A stretch of 64,000 bases of DNA from SZUA-252 sp035716005. GTDB lineage: Bacteria; Eisenbacteria; RBG-16-71-46; SZUA-252. A program made the translations under genes and the position numbers. Location: positions 1 through 64,000 of the forward strand of contig DASTKG010000143.1 in assembly GCA_035716005.1 (NCBI GenBank), read 5' to 3'. The notes under the pieces were generated by a model. It was not told the DNA's origin, did no database searches, and saw only the letters and a program-made list of their open reading frames with translations. The stretch's first letter is position 1; each line of letters begins with the position of its first letter. Positions 46,581-54,439 of the stretch are shown here, piece by piece.

Positions 46581-48352
46581 CCGACCCGTCCACCATCCCG
46601 GGACCGGCGCGCCTCTCCATCCGCACCGAGGAGGAGCGGCTCCGGTTCCTCGTGCGCGCCTCGCGCGAGCTCGCCCTCCTCAAGCGCGACGCCCTCGCGC
46701 GAAAGGCGCGCGATTTCTTCCTGGCGGCCGCGGCCTTCCACGATCTCTCGCTCTGGGTCATCGACCCGCGGACCGAGGTGCTCTATCCCTGGACGCTCGG
46801 CAACACGCCCGTCCTGGGCAGGCGCCCCCGGCTCCAGGTCGGACAGGGACTCGCGGGACAGGCGGTGGCGGAGGAGCACGCCGTCTACCACGCCGCGCTT
46901 CCCGAGTCGCTCTATCTCGCCCCGGAGTGGGGCGGGCGGCCGCTCGCCGAACTCGGCGGCGTTCTCACGCTGCCGCTTCGCCGCGGCGGCGAGCCGTTGG
47001 GCGTGGTGACCCTTCACAGGCCGGAGCGCGCGCCCGCCGAGGAGGAGATCGCGTTCCTGTCGGAGCTGGCGGCGCAGCTCGCCATCGCGGTCGGGAACGC
47101 GCGCGTCTATTCCGAGGCGATGCGCGAGAAGGTGGAAAACCAGCTCCTCCTCGAGCTCGGCACGAAGATCTCGGGGAGTCTCGACAGCAGCCAGCTGCTC
47201 GAGCAGATCCTCGACCTCGTCTTCCAGGTGGTGCGATACGACGCGGCCGGGATCTACCTCGTCGACAAGAAGACCCAGTGGATCACGCGGCAGGCGATCC
47301 GCGGCTACGAAGCCGATCGCGACGAGGCCGTGCGGCTGAAGGTGGGGAAGGGGCTCATCGGCTGGGTGGCGAAGACCGGGCGAGGCGTCATCGTGCCGGA
47401 CGTGGCGACCGACCCGCGCTACGTGAACGCGCGTGACGAGACGAAGAGCGAGATGGTCGCCCCCATCCGGATCGGAAGCGAAGTGATCGGAGCGTTCAAT
47501 CTCGAATCGGACGAGCAGGACGCCTACGAATCCGAGGACATGGAGCTCCTGATGGCGTTCGCGGCGCAGGCCGCCGTGGCCATCGAGCGGACGCGCCTCC
47601 ACGAGGAGGTGCTCGAGATGCGCCGCCTCGAGGAAGAGGTGACCATCGGGCAGCGCATCCAGCGCTCCTTCCTTCCCGACCGGAATCCGGAGATCCGCCA
47701 CTTCGACATCGCGGGGGCCAATTTCTCGTCGGACCTGGTGGGCGGCGATTACTACGACTTCATCCGGATCGCCGAGAATCATCTCGGGATCGTGGTCGGG
47801 GACGTTTCGGGGAAGGGGATCGCCGCCGCGCTCATCATGGCCATGTTCCGGGCGTCGCTCATCGCCGAGATCCGGAACAACTACGCGATCCGCACCATCA
47901 TCTCGAAGGTGAACCGCCTCCTCTGGGAGAGCGTCGAGGCCGACCGCTTCGTCACCGCCATGTACGGCGTCCTCGACATCGAGGCGCGGCGCTTCACCTA
48001 CGTGAACGCCGGCCACAATCCGGCGCTCCTCTGCCGCGCGGGGGGCGACCACTTCGATCAGCTCGACGCCACGGGGCCCCTCCTCGGGACCTTCGACCAC
48101 GCGACCTACAAGGAGCGGATGGTGGAGATCCGCCCGGGCGACGTTCTCGTGATCTACACCGACGGCGTGACCGAGGCGATGGATCCCGCGTACGACCTCT
48201 TCGGGGAGGAGCGCCTGCGGGAGGTGATCCAGGCGCGGCGAGGGGAATCGGCCGCGATCGTGCTCCGGGCCATCTGGGACGCCGTGAAGGCGCACCGCCA
48301 GGGGCCGCTCGACGACGATATGACGATCGTGGTCGTGAAGGGGATGCCTTAG
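46577..48352 (+). CDS. GAF-GAF-PP2C (SpoIIE/RsbU-type) serine phosphatase
   Basis: A 591-residue signalling protein with two GAF domains (about residues 20-175 and 185-335), a short coiled linker with EEVTIGQRIQRSFLPD, and a C-terminal SpoIIE/PP2C phosphatase domain (about 370-590). Metal-binding and core blocks are VGGDYYDF, VVGDVSGKGIAAALIM, YVNAGHNPALLC, VIYTDGVTEAMD and DDDMTIVVVK, so it should be active. Such proteins usually dephosphorylate anti-sigma-factor antagonists in response to signals sensed by GAF domains. No anti-sigma or STAS gene is adjacent; the nearest partner is the HExxH protein it overlaps by 4 nt. Confidence 0.9.
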   Translation: MTDPSTIPGPARLSIRTEEERLRFLVRASRELALLKRDALARKARDFFLAAAAFHDLSLWVIDPRTEVLYPWTLGNTPVLGRRPRLQVGQGLAGQAVAEEHAVYHAALPESLYLAPEWGGRPLAELGGVLTLPLRRGGEPLGVVTLHRPERAPAEEEIAFLSELAAQLAIAVGNARVYSEAMREKVENQLLLELGTKISGSLDSSQLLEQILDLVFQVVRYDAAGIYLVDKKTQWITRQAIRGYEADRDEAVRLKVGKGLIGWVAKTGRGVIVPDVATDPRYVNARDETKSEMVAPIRIGSEVIGAFNLESDEQDAYESEDMELLMAFAAQAAVAIERTRLHEEVLEMRRLEEEVTIGQRIQRSFLPDRNPEIRHFDIAGANFSSDLVGGDYYDFIRIAENHLGIVVGDVSGKGIAAALIMAMFRASLIAEIRNNYAIRTIISKVNRLLWESVEADRFVTAMYGVLDIEARRFTYVNAGHNPALLCRAGGDHFDQLDATGPLLGTFDHATYKERMVEIRPGDVLVIYTDGVTEAMDPAYDLFGEERLREVIQARRGESAAIVLRAIWDAVKAHRQGPLDDDMTIVVVKGMP

Positions 48353-48391
48353 TGCGGCGGCCCGGTTGGGCGCCAGGCGCGGAAATAAATC

Positions 48392-48550
48392 GGGCGACCT
48401 GTCTCTCGACAAGCCGCCCGTCTATTTGGAAGTTCCCCGTGCAGACCGTGCTACAGACGACCTGTGGGGCTGAGGCAACCCTCCTGCGGTCCGCAGGGTC
48501 AAGCCGCCGGTGTCACATGAACGACAGGGAACTTCACAACGAGATCGCGT
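48392..48550 (+). ncRNA. ssrS: candidate 6S RNA
   Basis: No protein gene fits here, but the stretch can fold into one long rod. GCGA 48394-48397 pairs with TCGC 48545-48548, TCTCG 48404-48408 with CGAGA 48540-48544, GAAGTTCCC 48429-48437 with GGGAACTTC 48527-48535 (perfect 9 bp). An apical hairpin CCTGCG-GTC-CGCAGG at 48483-48497 is flanked by GGCTGA and TCAAGCC, which also pair. A large open region sits between the 9-bp helix and the apical arm. A closing stem, a central bubble and an apical stem in about 160 nt is the 6S RNA plan, which mimics an open promoter and sequesters RNA polymerase. The segment GGGTCAAGCCGCC looks like the conserved 6S 3' side. Ends are approximate. Confidence 0.6.
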
Positions 48551-48682
48551 CTCTTTAGACTCGAAAACGAGCGAAAAGTTCCGGCGGGAATGAATTGCCT
48601 TTCGACGACGCTGGAAGGATGATACCTAAGACGTTGGTAGATTGTCAATTGTAATTTTGAAATCGGACCTTTGGCGCCTTCC

Positions 48683-48711
48683 TTGACCGCCCCGGCACCC
48701 CCTGATATCGT
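48683..48711 (+). promoter_or_regulatory. sigma70-like promoter for tRNA-Leu
   Basis: TTGACC at 48683-48688 and TATCGT at 48706-48711 with a 17-nt spacer, about 35 nt upstream of the tRNA. An unusually AT-rich tract (about 48632-48665, in an otherwise very GC-rich sequence) lies just upstream and could act as an UP element. The rest of the 48551-48682 stretch holds only a weak hairpin (48560-48571) and nothing else I can name. Confidence 0.6.
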
Positions 48712-48746
48712 CGCCCGTCCAACAAGTTAGCCCCCGATCCAAGGCA

Positions 48747-48835
48747 GCCGGAGTGGTGGAACTGGCAGACACGCGGGACTCAAAATCCCGTTGGGCTCAA
48801 ACCCAGTGCGGGTTCAAGTCCCGCCTCCGGCACCA
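48747..48835 (+). tRNA. tRNA-Leu (anticodon CAA)
   Basis: An 89-nt tRNA with encoded CCA. The acceptor stem GCCGGAG pairs with CTCCGGC; the anticodon stem CGGGA/TCCCG closes the loop CTCAAAA, giving anticodon CAA for codon UUG. A long variable arm (TTGGGCTCAAACCCAG) marks it as class II, and GCGGGTTCAAGTCCCGC is a perfect T arm. The 140 nt after it, up to the next gene on the minus strand, hold short inverted repeats (for example GAGAGGGCCTCTC) that may end transcripts from one or both sides. Confidence 0.97.
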
Positions 48836-48975
48836 AGTTGATCTACCTCGAGACCTCGCCGACCGGAAATACCGGATATCCCTACTCGGTGGGCGCACGA
48901 GGTCCGGTCTTCAGCTCGAGCTTCGAAGTCAATTTCTGGCCGGCGGAGAGAGAGGGCCTCTCGAAGGGCGCCCTC

Positions 48976-50583
48976 CTAGAACCGAATCAGCGCCACGGCC
49001 TGCCATTGGGAGGCTTCGCCGCTCTCCCCGTTTCGATTGTGCCGCGTTCCGAAGATGTACTCGATGCCGAGATCGATTCGACTCGACGGCGAAATGATGC
49101 CGTTGATCGCGAGGCGATTCGTGTAGCGGTAGGCGTCGGGGGACTGGAAGTCGAAGTTGTAGACCTTTACGTAGCTCCACAAGAAGGTCGAGTAGAAGTT
49201 CATGTTCTCGAGCGCCTCCCAGACCTTCCAGACGTGCTCCCAGGCGACGTACCACCCCAGGGCGGGGAGGGGCCTCATCTCCTGCGTCGTCGTATCGACG
49301 ACGGCGTCCTGGCCGCCCAGCGACTGGAGATCGTTGATGTAGCGGGCGATCCCGACTCCGCCGTTCACCTGAAAGATCAGGCGATCCGGGATCGTCTTGA
49401 TCGGGAACGGAAGGACGCCGCTCACGCTACCGCCTCCCGCCCACTTGGTGCTCACCTGTCCACTCTCGAGCTGCGCCCGGATTTGGCGAAGGACGCCAGC
49501 GAACTGGAAGTGCCCGTCCTTCTTGGCCGGGATGTAGGCGCGGGCGACCACGTCCGGGAAGAGACTCACCCCCTCGCCGCCGGTGATCGAGGCCGCCGGC
49601 TGCTCGGCGGCCACGGCGAGGCGAGTCCCCGGCTTGGGACTCCACCAATAGCGGATCTGCGGTTGGCGAATGACGTTTTCACTGCTGACGCCCTCGAAGT
49701 CGAGGTCGTGATGGTCTGCGTTCGGATCGGAAAAGGTGGACCACGTCTGGCCCGCGATGACGCCCTTGAACTGCGCGTAGGCGTGGCGGAGGCGAAACGA
49801 GTTCGCGGTGCCCGCGAAATCTCCCTCGAAGAAGGCGCGAACCTCCTGTTTGCCGTTCGGAGTCCGGAACTCGACGTTCAACCGACTCGCGCGCGCCGAA
49901 ATGTTGGTCCGCATGGCGCTGCCGGACGCGCCCACGTCGCCGACCGGGATCGAGTTCGTGAGGAATCGATCGTCGGTGCCGAGGGGATCGAGCGTCAGGA
50001 CCGCCGCGGTACGGATTCGCCCACCGAACTTGATGGCGGCGTCCGTGCCCGGAATTCGGATCGAGCCGGGAAAATCCCCGGCGGCGACGACGTCGGGTGG
50101 GAGTTCCGGCGACTTCTGAGTCGCCTCCTCGATCTGCTTGAGGCGCTTCTCGAGATCGGTCTGCAAGGCGGGGAGGCCCGATTGGCTCGATAGCTCTTCC
50201 AGCCGCTTCTGCATCACCTCGAGTTGCTTCTGGAGCTCCTGCAGCGCCTCCTGCTGCCGCGCGATCGCCACCGATTGGCTGTCGGCGACGGCTTGTCGCG
50301 ACACGAGGAGAGACTCCTGCGCGGCAATCCGGGCCTGCTGCGACTCGATCATCGCGCGCTGGGCCTCGATCTCCTTCTGCTGGGCCGTGACGCGGCTCGT
50401 GAGGGATGGGGCGGTGGACTTGGGCTTCGCCTTCGTGGCGGGCGCGGCGGTCGCCGGGGACGCGACGAGAAGGACGGCTCCGACCACGATGGCCACCGCG
50501 AAGGCCAGAGCCCACGCGCCGCCCAGGCGCCACGAGGGCCTTCCCGGGCGGAGCCGGAGAGAGTGCGGGCGCGATCCGATCAT
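48976..50583 (-). CDS. DcaP-like trimeric outer-membrane porin with coiled-coil N-terminus
   Basis: A 535-residue exported protein. The N-terminus has a signal/anchor helix (about residues 22-45), then a coiled coil of about 100 residues (repeats such as QKEIEAQRAMIESQQARIAA). It is followed by a barrel domain that begins GSIRIPGTDAAIKFGGRIRT and contains SARASRLNVEFRTPNG and VIAGQTWSTFSDPNA, the pattern of DcaP-type porins. It ends with an aromatic residue (ALIRF), the barrel insertion signal. DcaP porins pass small negatively charged or amide-type solutes. ATG 50583 is 17 nt after the upstream gene on this strand; reading further upstream would give only a basic non-signal stretch. Confidence 0.82.
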   Translation of the reverse strand: MIGSRPHSLRLRPGRPSWRLGGAWALAFAVAIVVGAVLLVASPATAAPATKAKPKSTAPSLTSRVTAQQKEIEAQRAMIESQQARIAAQESLLVSRQAVADSQSVAIARQQEALQELQKQLEVMQKRLEELSSQSGLPALQTDLEKRLKQIEEATQKSPELPPDVVAAGDFPGSIRIPGTDAAIKFGGRIRTAAVLTLDPLGTDDRFLTNSIPVGDVGASGSAMRTNISARASRLNVEFRTPNGKQEVRAFFEGDFAGTANSFRLRHAYAQFKGVIAGQTWSTFSDPNADHHDLDFEGVSSENVIRQPQIRYWWSPKPGTRLAVAAEQPAASITGGEGVSLFPDVVARAYIPAKKDGHFQFAGVLRQIRAQLESGQVSTKWAGGGSVSGVLPFPIKTIPDRLIFQVNGGVGIARYINDLQSLGGQDAVVDTTTQEMRPLPALGWYVAWEHVWKVWEALENMNFYSTFLWSYVKVYNFDFQSPDAYRYTNRLAINGIISPSSRIDLGIEYIFGTRHNRNGESGEASQWQAVALIRF

Positions 50584-50600
50584 GTCGCCGCTCGCGACGC

Positions 50601-51953
50601 CTAGAACATCAACGAGTAGGCGATGGCCACCGTCGATCCGGTCTGGCCGGCGGTGTAGTACCCGAAGGTGCTTCCGACCGGGCTGTGGTTCACGCCGATG
50701 TACTGGACGTTCAGGCGCGTGTCGCGGGTGTCGAACGGATACCAGTTCGAGCCGAGGATGTACTCGTTGGAGTCGCCGAAGCCCGCGTCCTCGTCGCCGT
50801 AGATCTGCGACGTGGCGACATAGACCTCCCACTTCTTCGGGATCGCGTACGCCGCCGCCTGGATGTAGAAGCCGCGGTCCTGGATCTCGGACGTGGGCAC
50901 CGGTCCGTCGGCCTTGAACTTATCGAGCCACCGGATGTAGTGCTCCGCCTGGAGGAAGAAGCCGCGATGCTTCACGCCGGCGTCGACGGCGAGGACGCGA
51001 TAGTCGGCGTTGGAGACCGTGACGCCGTTGGCGAGGGCGCCCGACTCGAAGAGGTTGACGCCGTCGGCGAGCTTCAGGGTCGTGTTCGTGGAGGTGCCGC
51101 TCCCCGTGAAGCTCTGCTCCGGGCTGTAGCAGTAGGAGGCACCGAATCGCGTGGCGACCTTTTCGTGCCTTTCGTAGTCGCCGTAGGCGCCGCGCGGACC
51201 GAACTCGCCCGTCGGCATGTACCAAACGGAGCCGCTCACGGTCGGATCACGGTCGAGGTCGGCCGCCTTGACGCCGAGGATGCTATTGCTGTTGCTCAGG
51301 AACGCGTTATACCAGAGGCCGCGAAACAGCTCCCCGTTCGCGTAGACCCCGGCTCCGAAGAAGGGGCGGAAGAACTCGTCGGCCATCACCCGGTCGTTGC
51401 CGAGCCAGTAGGGGTGCGATCCGAGGAGGGATCGCGTCCCCGCGTTCCCCGCGATGCCCGCGTAGAGATTGAATTGTGGACTGAACTGATACCCGATGTT
51501 CGCGAAGAGGGCGTCCTGATCCGTCGCGTTGACGGTCCAGAGGGTGAAGACGTAGATCAGCTTCGGATCGAACATCCACCCTTTCGCCCAGATCATGACG
51601 CGGTGCGGGTAGAGATCCTGGCGTCCATCCGTCTGACGCTGGTTTCCCAGATGGTCCGTCCAGGTCTGGGACGCGGGCGTCTGGTTGATGTAGCGGATGA
51701 GGCCGTAGGCGCTGATGGCGAGCTCGCCGTGCTCGGTCCTCGCGACGAGGAACCCCTTGCCCGGGTCGTACGTGCCCCAGGTCTCCCGCTCCGGGAGCGT
51801 GGGTTCCTTCGCCGCCGCCACCGAGTCGGCCTTGGCCGTGATCGATGAATCGGCCTTGGCGTCCGCTCCTTCGGCCGCGGTCGGATTGGCGGCGCACAAC
51901 GTCAGCGATGCGGCGAGCAGAATCCACGCATTCACTCTCATGATCCGGGTCAT
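50601..51953 (-). CDS. porin-like outer-membrane beta-barrel protein
   Basis: A 450-residue exported protein with a signal peptide (to about residue 27). A low-complexity region rich in Ala, Lys and Asp precedes a barrel of alternating strands (FLVARTEHGELAISAYGLIR; HRVMIWAKGWMFDPKLIYVF; FFLQAEHYIRWLDKF). The C-terminal strand STVAIAYSLMF ends with Phe. It resembles phosphate/pyrophosphate-type OprP/OprO porins in overall plan, but I cannot assign a substrate. Two ATGs are possible (51953 and 51941). A 149-nt gap with a long stem-loop separates it from the glutaminase gene upstream. Confidence 0.72.
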   Translation of the reverse strand: MTRIMRVNAWILLAASLTLCAANPTAAEGADAKADSSITAKADSVAAAKEPTLPERETWGTYDPGKGFLVARTEHGELAISAYGLIRYINQTPASQTWTDHLGNQRQTDGRQDLYPHRVMIWAKGWMFDPKLIYVFTLWTVNATDQDALFANIGYQFSPQFNLYAGIAGNAGTRSLLGSHPYWLGNDRVMADEFFRPFFGAGVYANGELFRGLWYNAFLSNSNSILGVKAADLDRDPTVSGSVWYMPTGEFGPRGAYGDYERHEKVATRFGASYCYSPEQSFTGSGTSTNTTLKLADGVNLFESGALANGVTVSNADYRVLAVDAGVKHRGFFLQAEHYIRWLDKFKADGPVPTSEIQDRGFYIQAAAYAIPKKWEVYVATSQIYGDEDAGFGDSNEYILGSNWYPFDTRDTRLNVQYIGVNHSPVGSTFGYYTAGQTGSTVAIAYSLMF

Positions 51954-52031
51954 CCTTCCCGTCGGCCGGGACTAAGGGTCTGTGCGTCCAGATATCTCGA
52001 TGAGCGAGTCAGTCCGTGCATCGGGGAATAA

Positions 52032-52088
52032 GGCCGTCCGCCGGGCGCCGGCGCCAACCCAGACACGCCGCGGGACCGACGGACGGCC
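52032..52088 (-). terminator. stem-loop after the glutaminase gene, terminator or attenuator
   Basis: On the minus strand GGCCGTCCG pairs perfectly with CGGACGGCC (9 bp) around a GC-rich interior that can form its own hairpin (GGCGCCGGCGCC), followed by TTATT. It starts about 15 nt after the glutaminase stop codon and about 80 nt before the next porin gene. It could end the amidohydrolase-porin-glutaminase message or partly reduce read-through into the two downstream porin genes. Confidence 0.45.
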
Positions 52089-52102
52089 GTTCCGAATCCT
52101 GC

Positions 52103-53167
52103 TTACCGAGGCTTCGGCGCGTACGGGTTGCCGCCCACGGCGTTCGACACGTCGGCGATCGCCTTCTGGGCCTTGACGCTGTTGCCGGCCGCGTCGAGCG
52201 GCGGCGAGATCACCGCGATTCCGAACTTGCCGGGAGAGACGGCCAGGATGCCGCCGCCCACGCCGCTCTTGGCCGGGAGACCGGTCCAGAAGAGCCACTT
52301 GCCGGAATCGTCGTAGAGGCCCGCGGTCGCCATCACGGCGAGCACCTCGGGCACGTTTTCGGTCTTCATGCACTGCTTGGCGGTGACGGGATTCTTGCCG
52401 CCGTTGGCGAGCGTCGCCGCCATCGTGGCCAGGTCCTTCGCATTCACGCTGATGGCGCACTGCTCGGTGTAGATGTCGCAAGCCTGGAGCGGGTTGTCCT
52501 TGATGTGGCCGTAGGCGTACATGAGCATCGCGATCGCCTGATTGCGCTGGTTGGTCGCCGCCTCTGAGTCGAAGACTTCCTTGTTGACCGTGAGCGGACG
52601 GCCGGCGAAGTCGCTGTGAATGCCGAGAATCTTGTTCCAGATCTCGTCGCGGTTGGCGCCGCTCACCATGCTCGTGGCCGTGATGGCGCCCGGGTTGACC
52701 ATGGCGTTCATCTCGGCGCCCTTGTACTGCTCCACGGCGTTGATGGAGTTGAAGACCTGGCCGGTGGCGTCGACGCCCATGTTGTCCCGGATCGCTTCGG
52801 GGCTCTGCTCCTCCATGACCTTCGCCATGGTGAAGACCTTCGAGATCGACTGGATCGAGACTTCGGACGTGATATCGCCGGCGCTGTAGACCTTGCCGTC
52901 GACGGTCACGAGAACGATGCCGTAGATCTTGGAATCGACCTTCGCGAGCGCCGGGATGTAGTCGGCGTTCTTGCCTTCCTGGAGATCTTTGAACTTGGCG
53001 TACGCGCCATCCACGGCCGCCTGATAGGCCGGCGCGGCCGGCGCGGCGGTTTTTCCGCCCTTCTGCGCGAAGGCCGAAGCGGAGGCCACGGCCAGCATGA
53101 CGACGACCAGCGTCAGCGCGCGGAAGCCGCCCGCGACGCGATGAAGCCGCTCATCGAAGCGGATCAC
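52103..53167 (-). CDS. periplasmic glutaminase (serine-dependent, GlsA-type) with signal peptide
   Basis: A 354-residue glutaminase that should convert glutamine to glutamate and ammonia. The beta-lactamase-like SxxK motif is in EVSIQSISKVF, giving catalytic-type Ser107 and Lys110; NSINAVEQYKGAEMNAMVNPG, CAISVNAKDLATMAATLANGG and GLPAKSGVGGGILAVSPGKFG are the standard family blocks. Unlike ordinary cytoplasmic GlsA it starts with a basic stretch and hydrophobic helix followed by a cleavage site near residue 34 (SAFAQ), so it should act in the periplasm. The GTG start overlaps the upstream porin stop (GTGA), which couples it to that porin. Confidence 0.9.
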   Translation of the reverse strand: MIRFDERLHRVAGGFRALTLVVVMLAVASASAFAQKGGKTAAPAAPAYQAAVDGAYAKFKDLQEGKNADYIPALAKVDSKIYGIVLVTVDGKVYSAGDITSEVSIQSISKVFTMAKVMEEQSPEAIRDNMGVDATGQVFNSINAVEQYKGAEMNAMVNPGAITATSMVSGANRDEIWNKILGIHSDFAGRPLTVNKEVFDSEAATNQRNQAIAMLMYAYGHIKDNPLQACDIYTEQCAISVNAKDLATMAATLANGGKNPVTAKQCMKTENVPEVLAVMATAGLYDDSGKWLFWTGLPAKSGVGGGILAVSPGKFGIAVISPPLDAAGNSVKAQKAIADVSNAVGGNPYAPKPR

Positions 53168-54408
53168 TGGTTACCTCCCGTATTGATCGAGAAGCTGTAC
53201 TTGAACGACACCTGGATGTGGGTGTCGTCGAACTTGAACCCGTCGGTGGTGGCGTCGCCCTTGTTCTCCCGCTCGATCCAGCCGCCCTCGATGCCGCACA
53301 TGAAGTTCGGCACGGGGGTGTAGAGCAGATTCGCGAGCATGTACTGGCCGGTCTTGAAGGCCGTCGCGCTCTGTCCTTCGGAGTTGTCGATGTCGAGGCG
53401 CGAGTATCCGATGGAGCTGCTGAACTTCTCGTTCCAGGTGTGATCGAGGAACGCCACGATTCCGGTCACCGGAAGCGCCACGCCCTTCACGGGCTGGACC
53501 GGGTCGCTCGGCGTGTTCTCGGTGCCGATGTCGACGGGGGCGTCGTTCATGTAGTTCTCGACGCCCTCGCCATGGAGAAACTGGAGCCGCGCGACGTTCG
53601 CCTTGCCGAGCTTGAGATTGGAGCTGACGTTGAGGCCCCAGCCCGTGACGGCGTCGGAGAGATCCTGGGTCTGGGCGGGGCCCGCCGTGATGTCGTCCCA
53701 CTCGATCTGCCGCACGATTCCGGCCGCCTCGAAATAACCCCAGGGACGCGTGACGCGGTACTCGGCCGATAGATCGGGAAGCGGATAGCGGGCGCGGATC
53801 CCCGAGAGGTCGGCGATTTCGGAGGAAACCCCCTGGTCGCCGCTGGCGCCCGGGCGCTCGAGCGCGATCGTCATGCTGTTGTCGCCCTGGAGGGGCATGT
53901 AGCGGAGTTGGACGTTCCGAAAGAACGCCATTCCATTCGGGCCCCAGTACTCGAGCGTGTTCGGGAAGACGTCGATGTCCATGAAGGGGCTCCACGTCTG
54001 GCCGGCACCCCATTTGCCGAGCTCGCCGTAGGCGTGACGGAGCCGGAACGTCGTCTGGCCCGCGTCGACGCCCACGCCGTAAAGCTCGAACTCGAACGTC
54101 GTCTTGATGTCGCCCATCTCGGTCGGAAGCGTCGACTTCACGCCGAAGCGCGTCTGCCGGGCGCTGAAGAAGACGCTTCCATCCTTCCCGAGCGCATCGG
54201 CCGCCGCCTGGGACTCCGGTAGCTTGGTCGGGCGCTGCGCGTCGAACCAGTTCGGATCGATCGCCTCGTTGTTGTAGCCGGCGTCCATCATCACGAAGCC
54301 GTAAAAATTCATCGTGGCCGAATCGGCGGCCATCGCCGGCGCGGCGCCGCATACCGCGACGATCGCGAGGGCGACGAGCCATCCAGCGGACGTTCTCGAC
54401 TTGCTCAT
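53164..54408 (-). CDS. DcaP-family outer-membrane porin
   Basis: A 414-residue exported porin with a signal peptide (AMA cleavage at about residue 27). The mature protein begins NFYGFVMMDAGYN and includes SARQTRFGVKSTLPTEMG, FRLRHAYGELGKWGAGQTW and EYWGPNGMAFFRNVQLRY, closely following the DcaP/porin_4-like outer-membrane pattern. It lacks the N-terminal coiled coil of its paralogue at 48976. It sits between the amidohydrolase (31 nt upstream) and the glutaminase (4-nt overlap), suggesting it imports what these enzymes act on or exports nothing but their products. Confidence 0.85.
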   Translation of the reverse strand: MSKSRTSAGWLVALAIVAVCGAAPAMAADSATMNFYGFVMMDAGYNNEAIDPNWFDAQRPTKLPESQAAADALGKDGSVFFSARQTRFGVKSTLPTEMGDIKTTFEFELYGVGVDAGQTTFRLRHAYGELGKWGAGQTWSPFMDIDVFPNTLEYWGPNGMAFFRNVQLRYMPLQGDNSMTIALERPGASGDQGVSSEIADLSGIRARYPLPDLSAEYRVTRPWGYFEAAGIVRQIEWDDITAGPAQTQDLSDAVTGWGLNVSSNLKLGKANVARLQFLHGEGVENYMNDAPVDIGTENTPSDPVQPVKGVALPVTGIVAFLDHTWNEKFSSSIGYSRLDIDNSEGQSATAFKTGQYMLANLLYTPVPNFMCGIEGGWIERENKGDATTDGFKFDDTHIQVSFKYSFSINTGGNQ

Positions 54409-54439
54409 ATCGTTCCTCCTGGGTTGATCCGAAGCGGGC

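Noticed and set aside
48352..48558. A 68-codon plus-strand frame after the phosphatase gene
   Set aside because: It has no ribosome binding site or signal, and the same stretch folds as a long RNA rod with a perfect 9-bp helix, so a non-coding RNA is the better reading.
48747..48975. Genomic-island insertion at the tRNA-Leu 3' end
   Set aside because: I found no integrase gene and no repeat of the tRNA 3' end elsewhere in the window.
48838..50193. A 451-codon plus-strand frame after the tRNA
   Set aside because: It is the antisense of the DcaP-like porin, whose minus-strand reading has signal peptide, coiled coil and barrel features.
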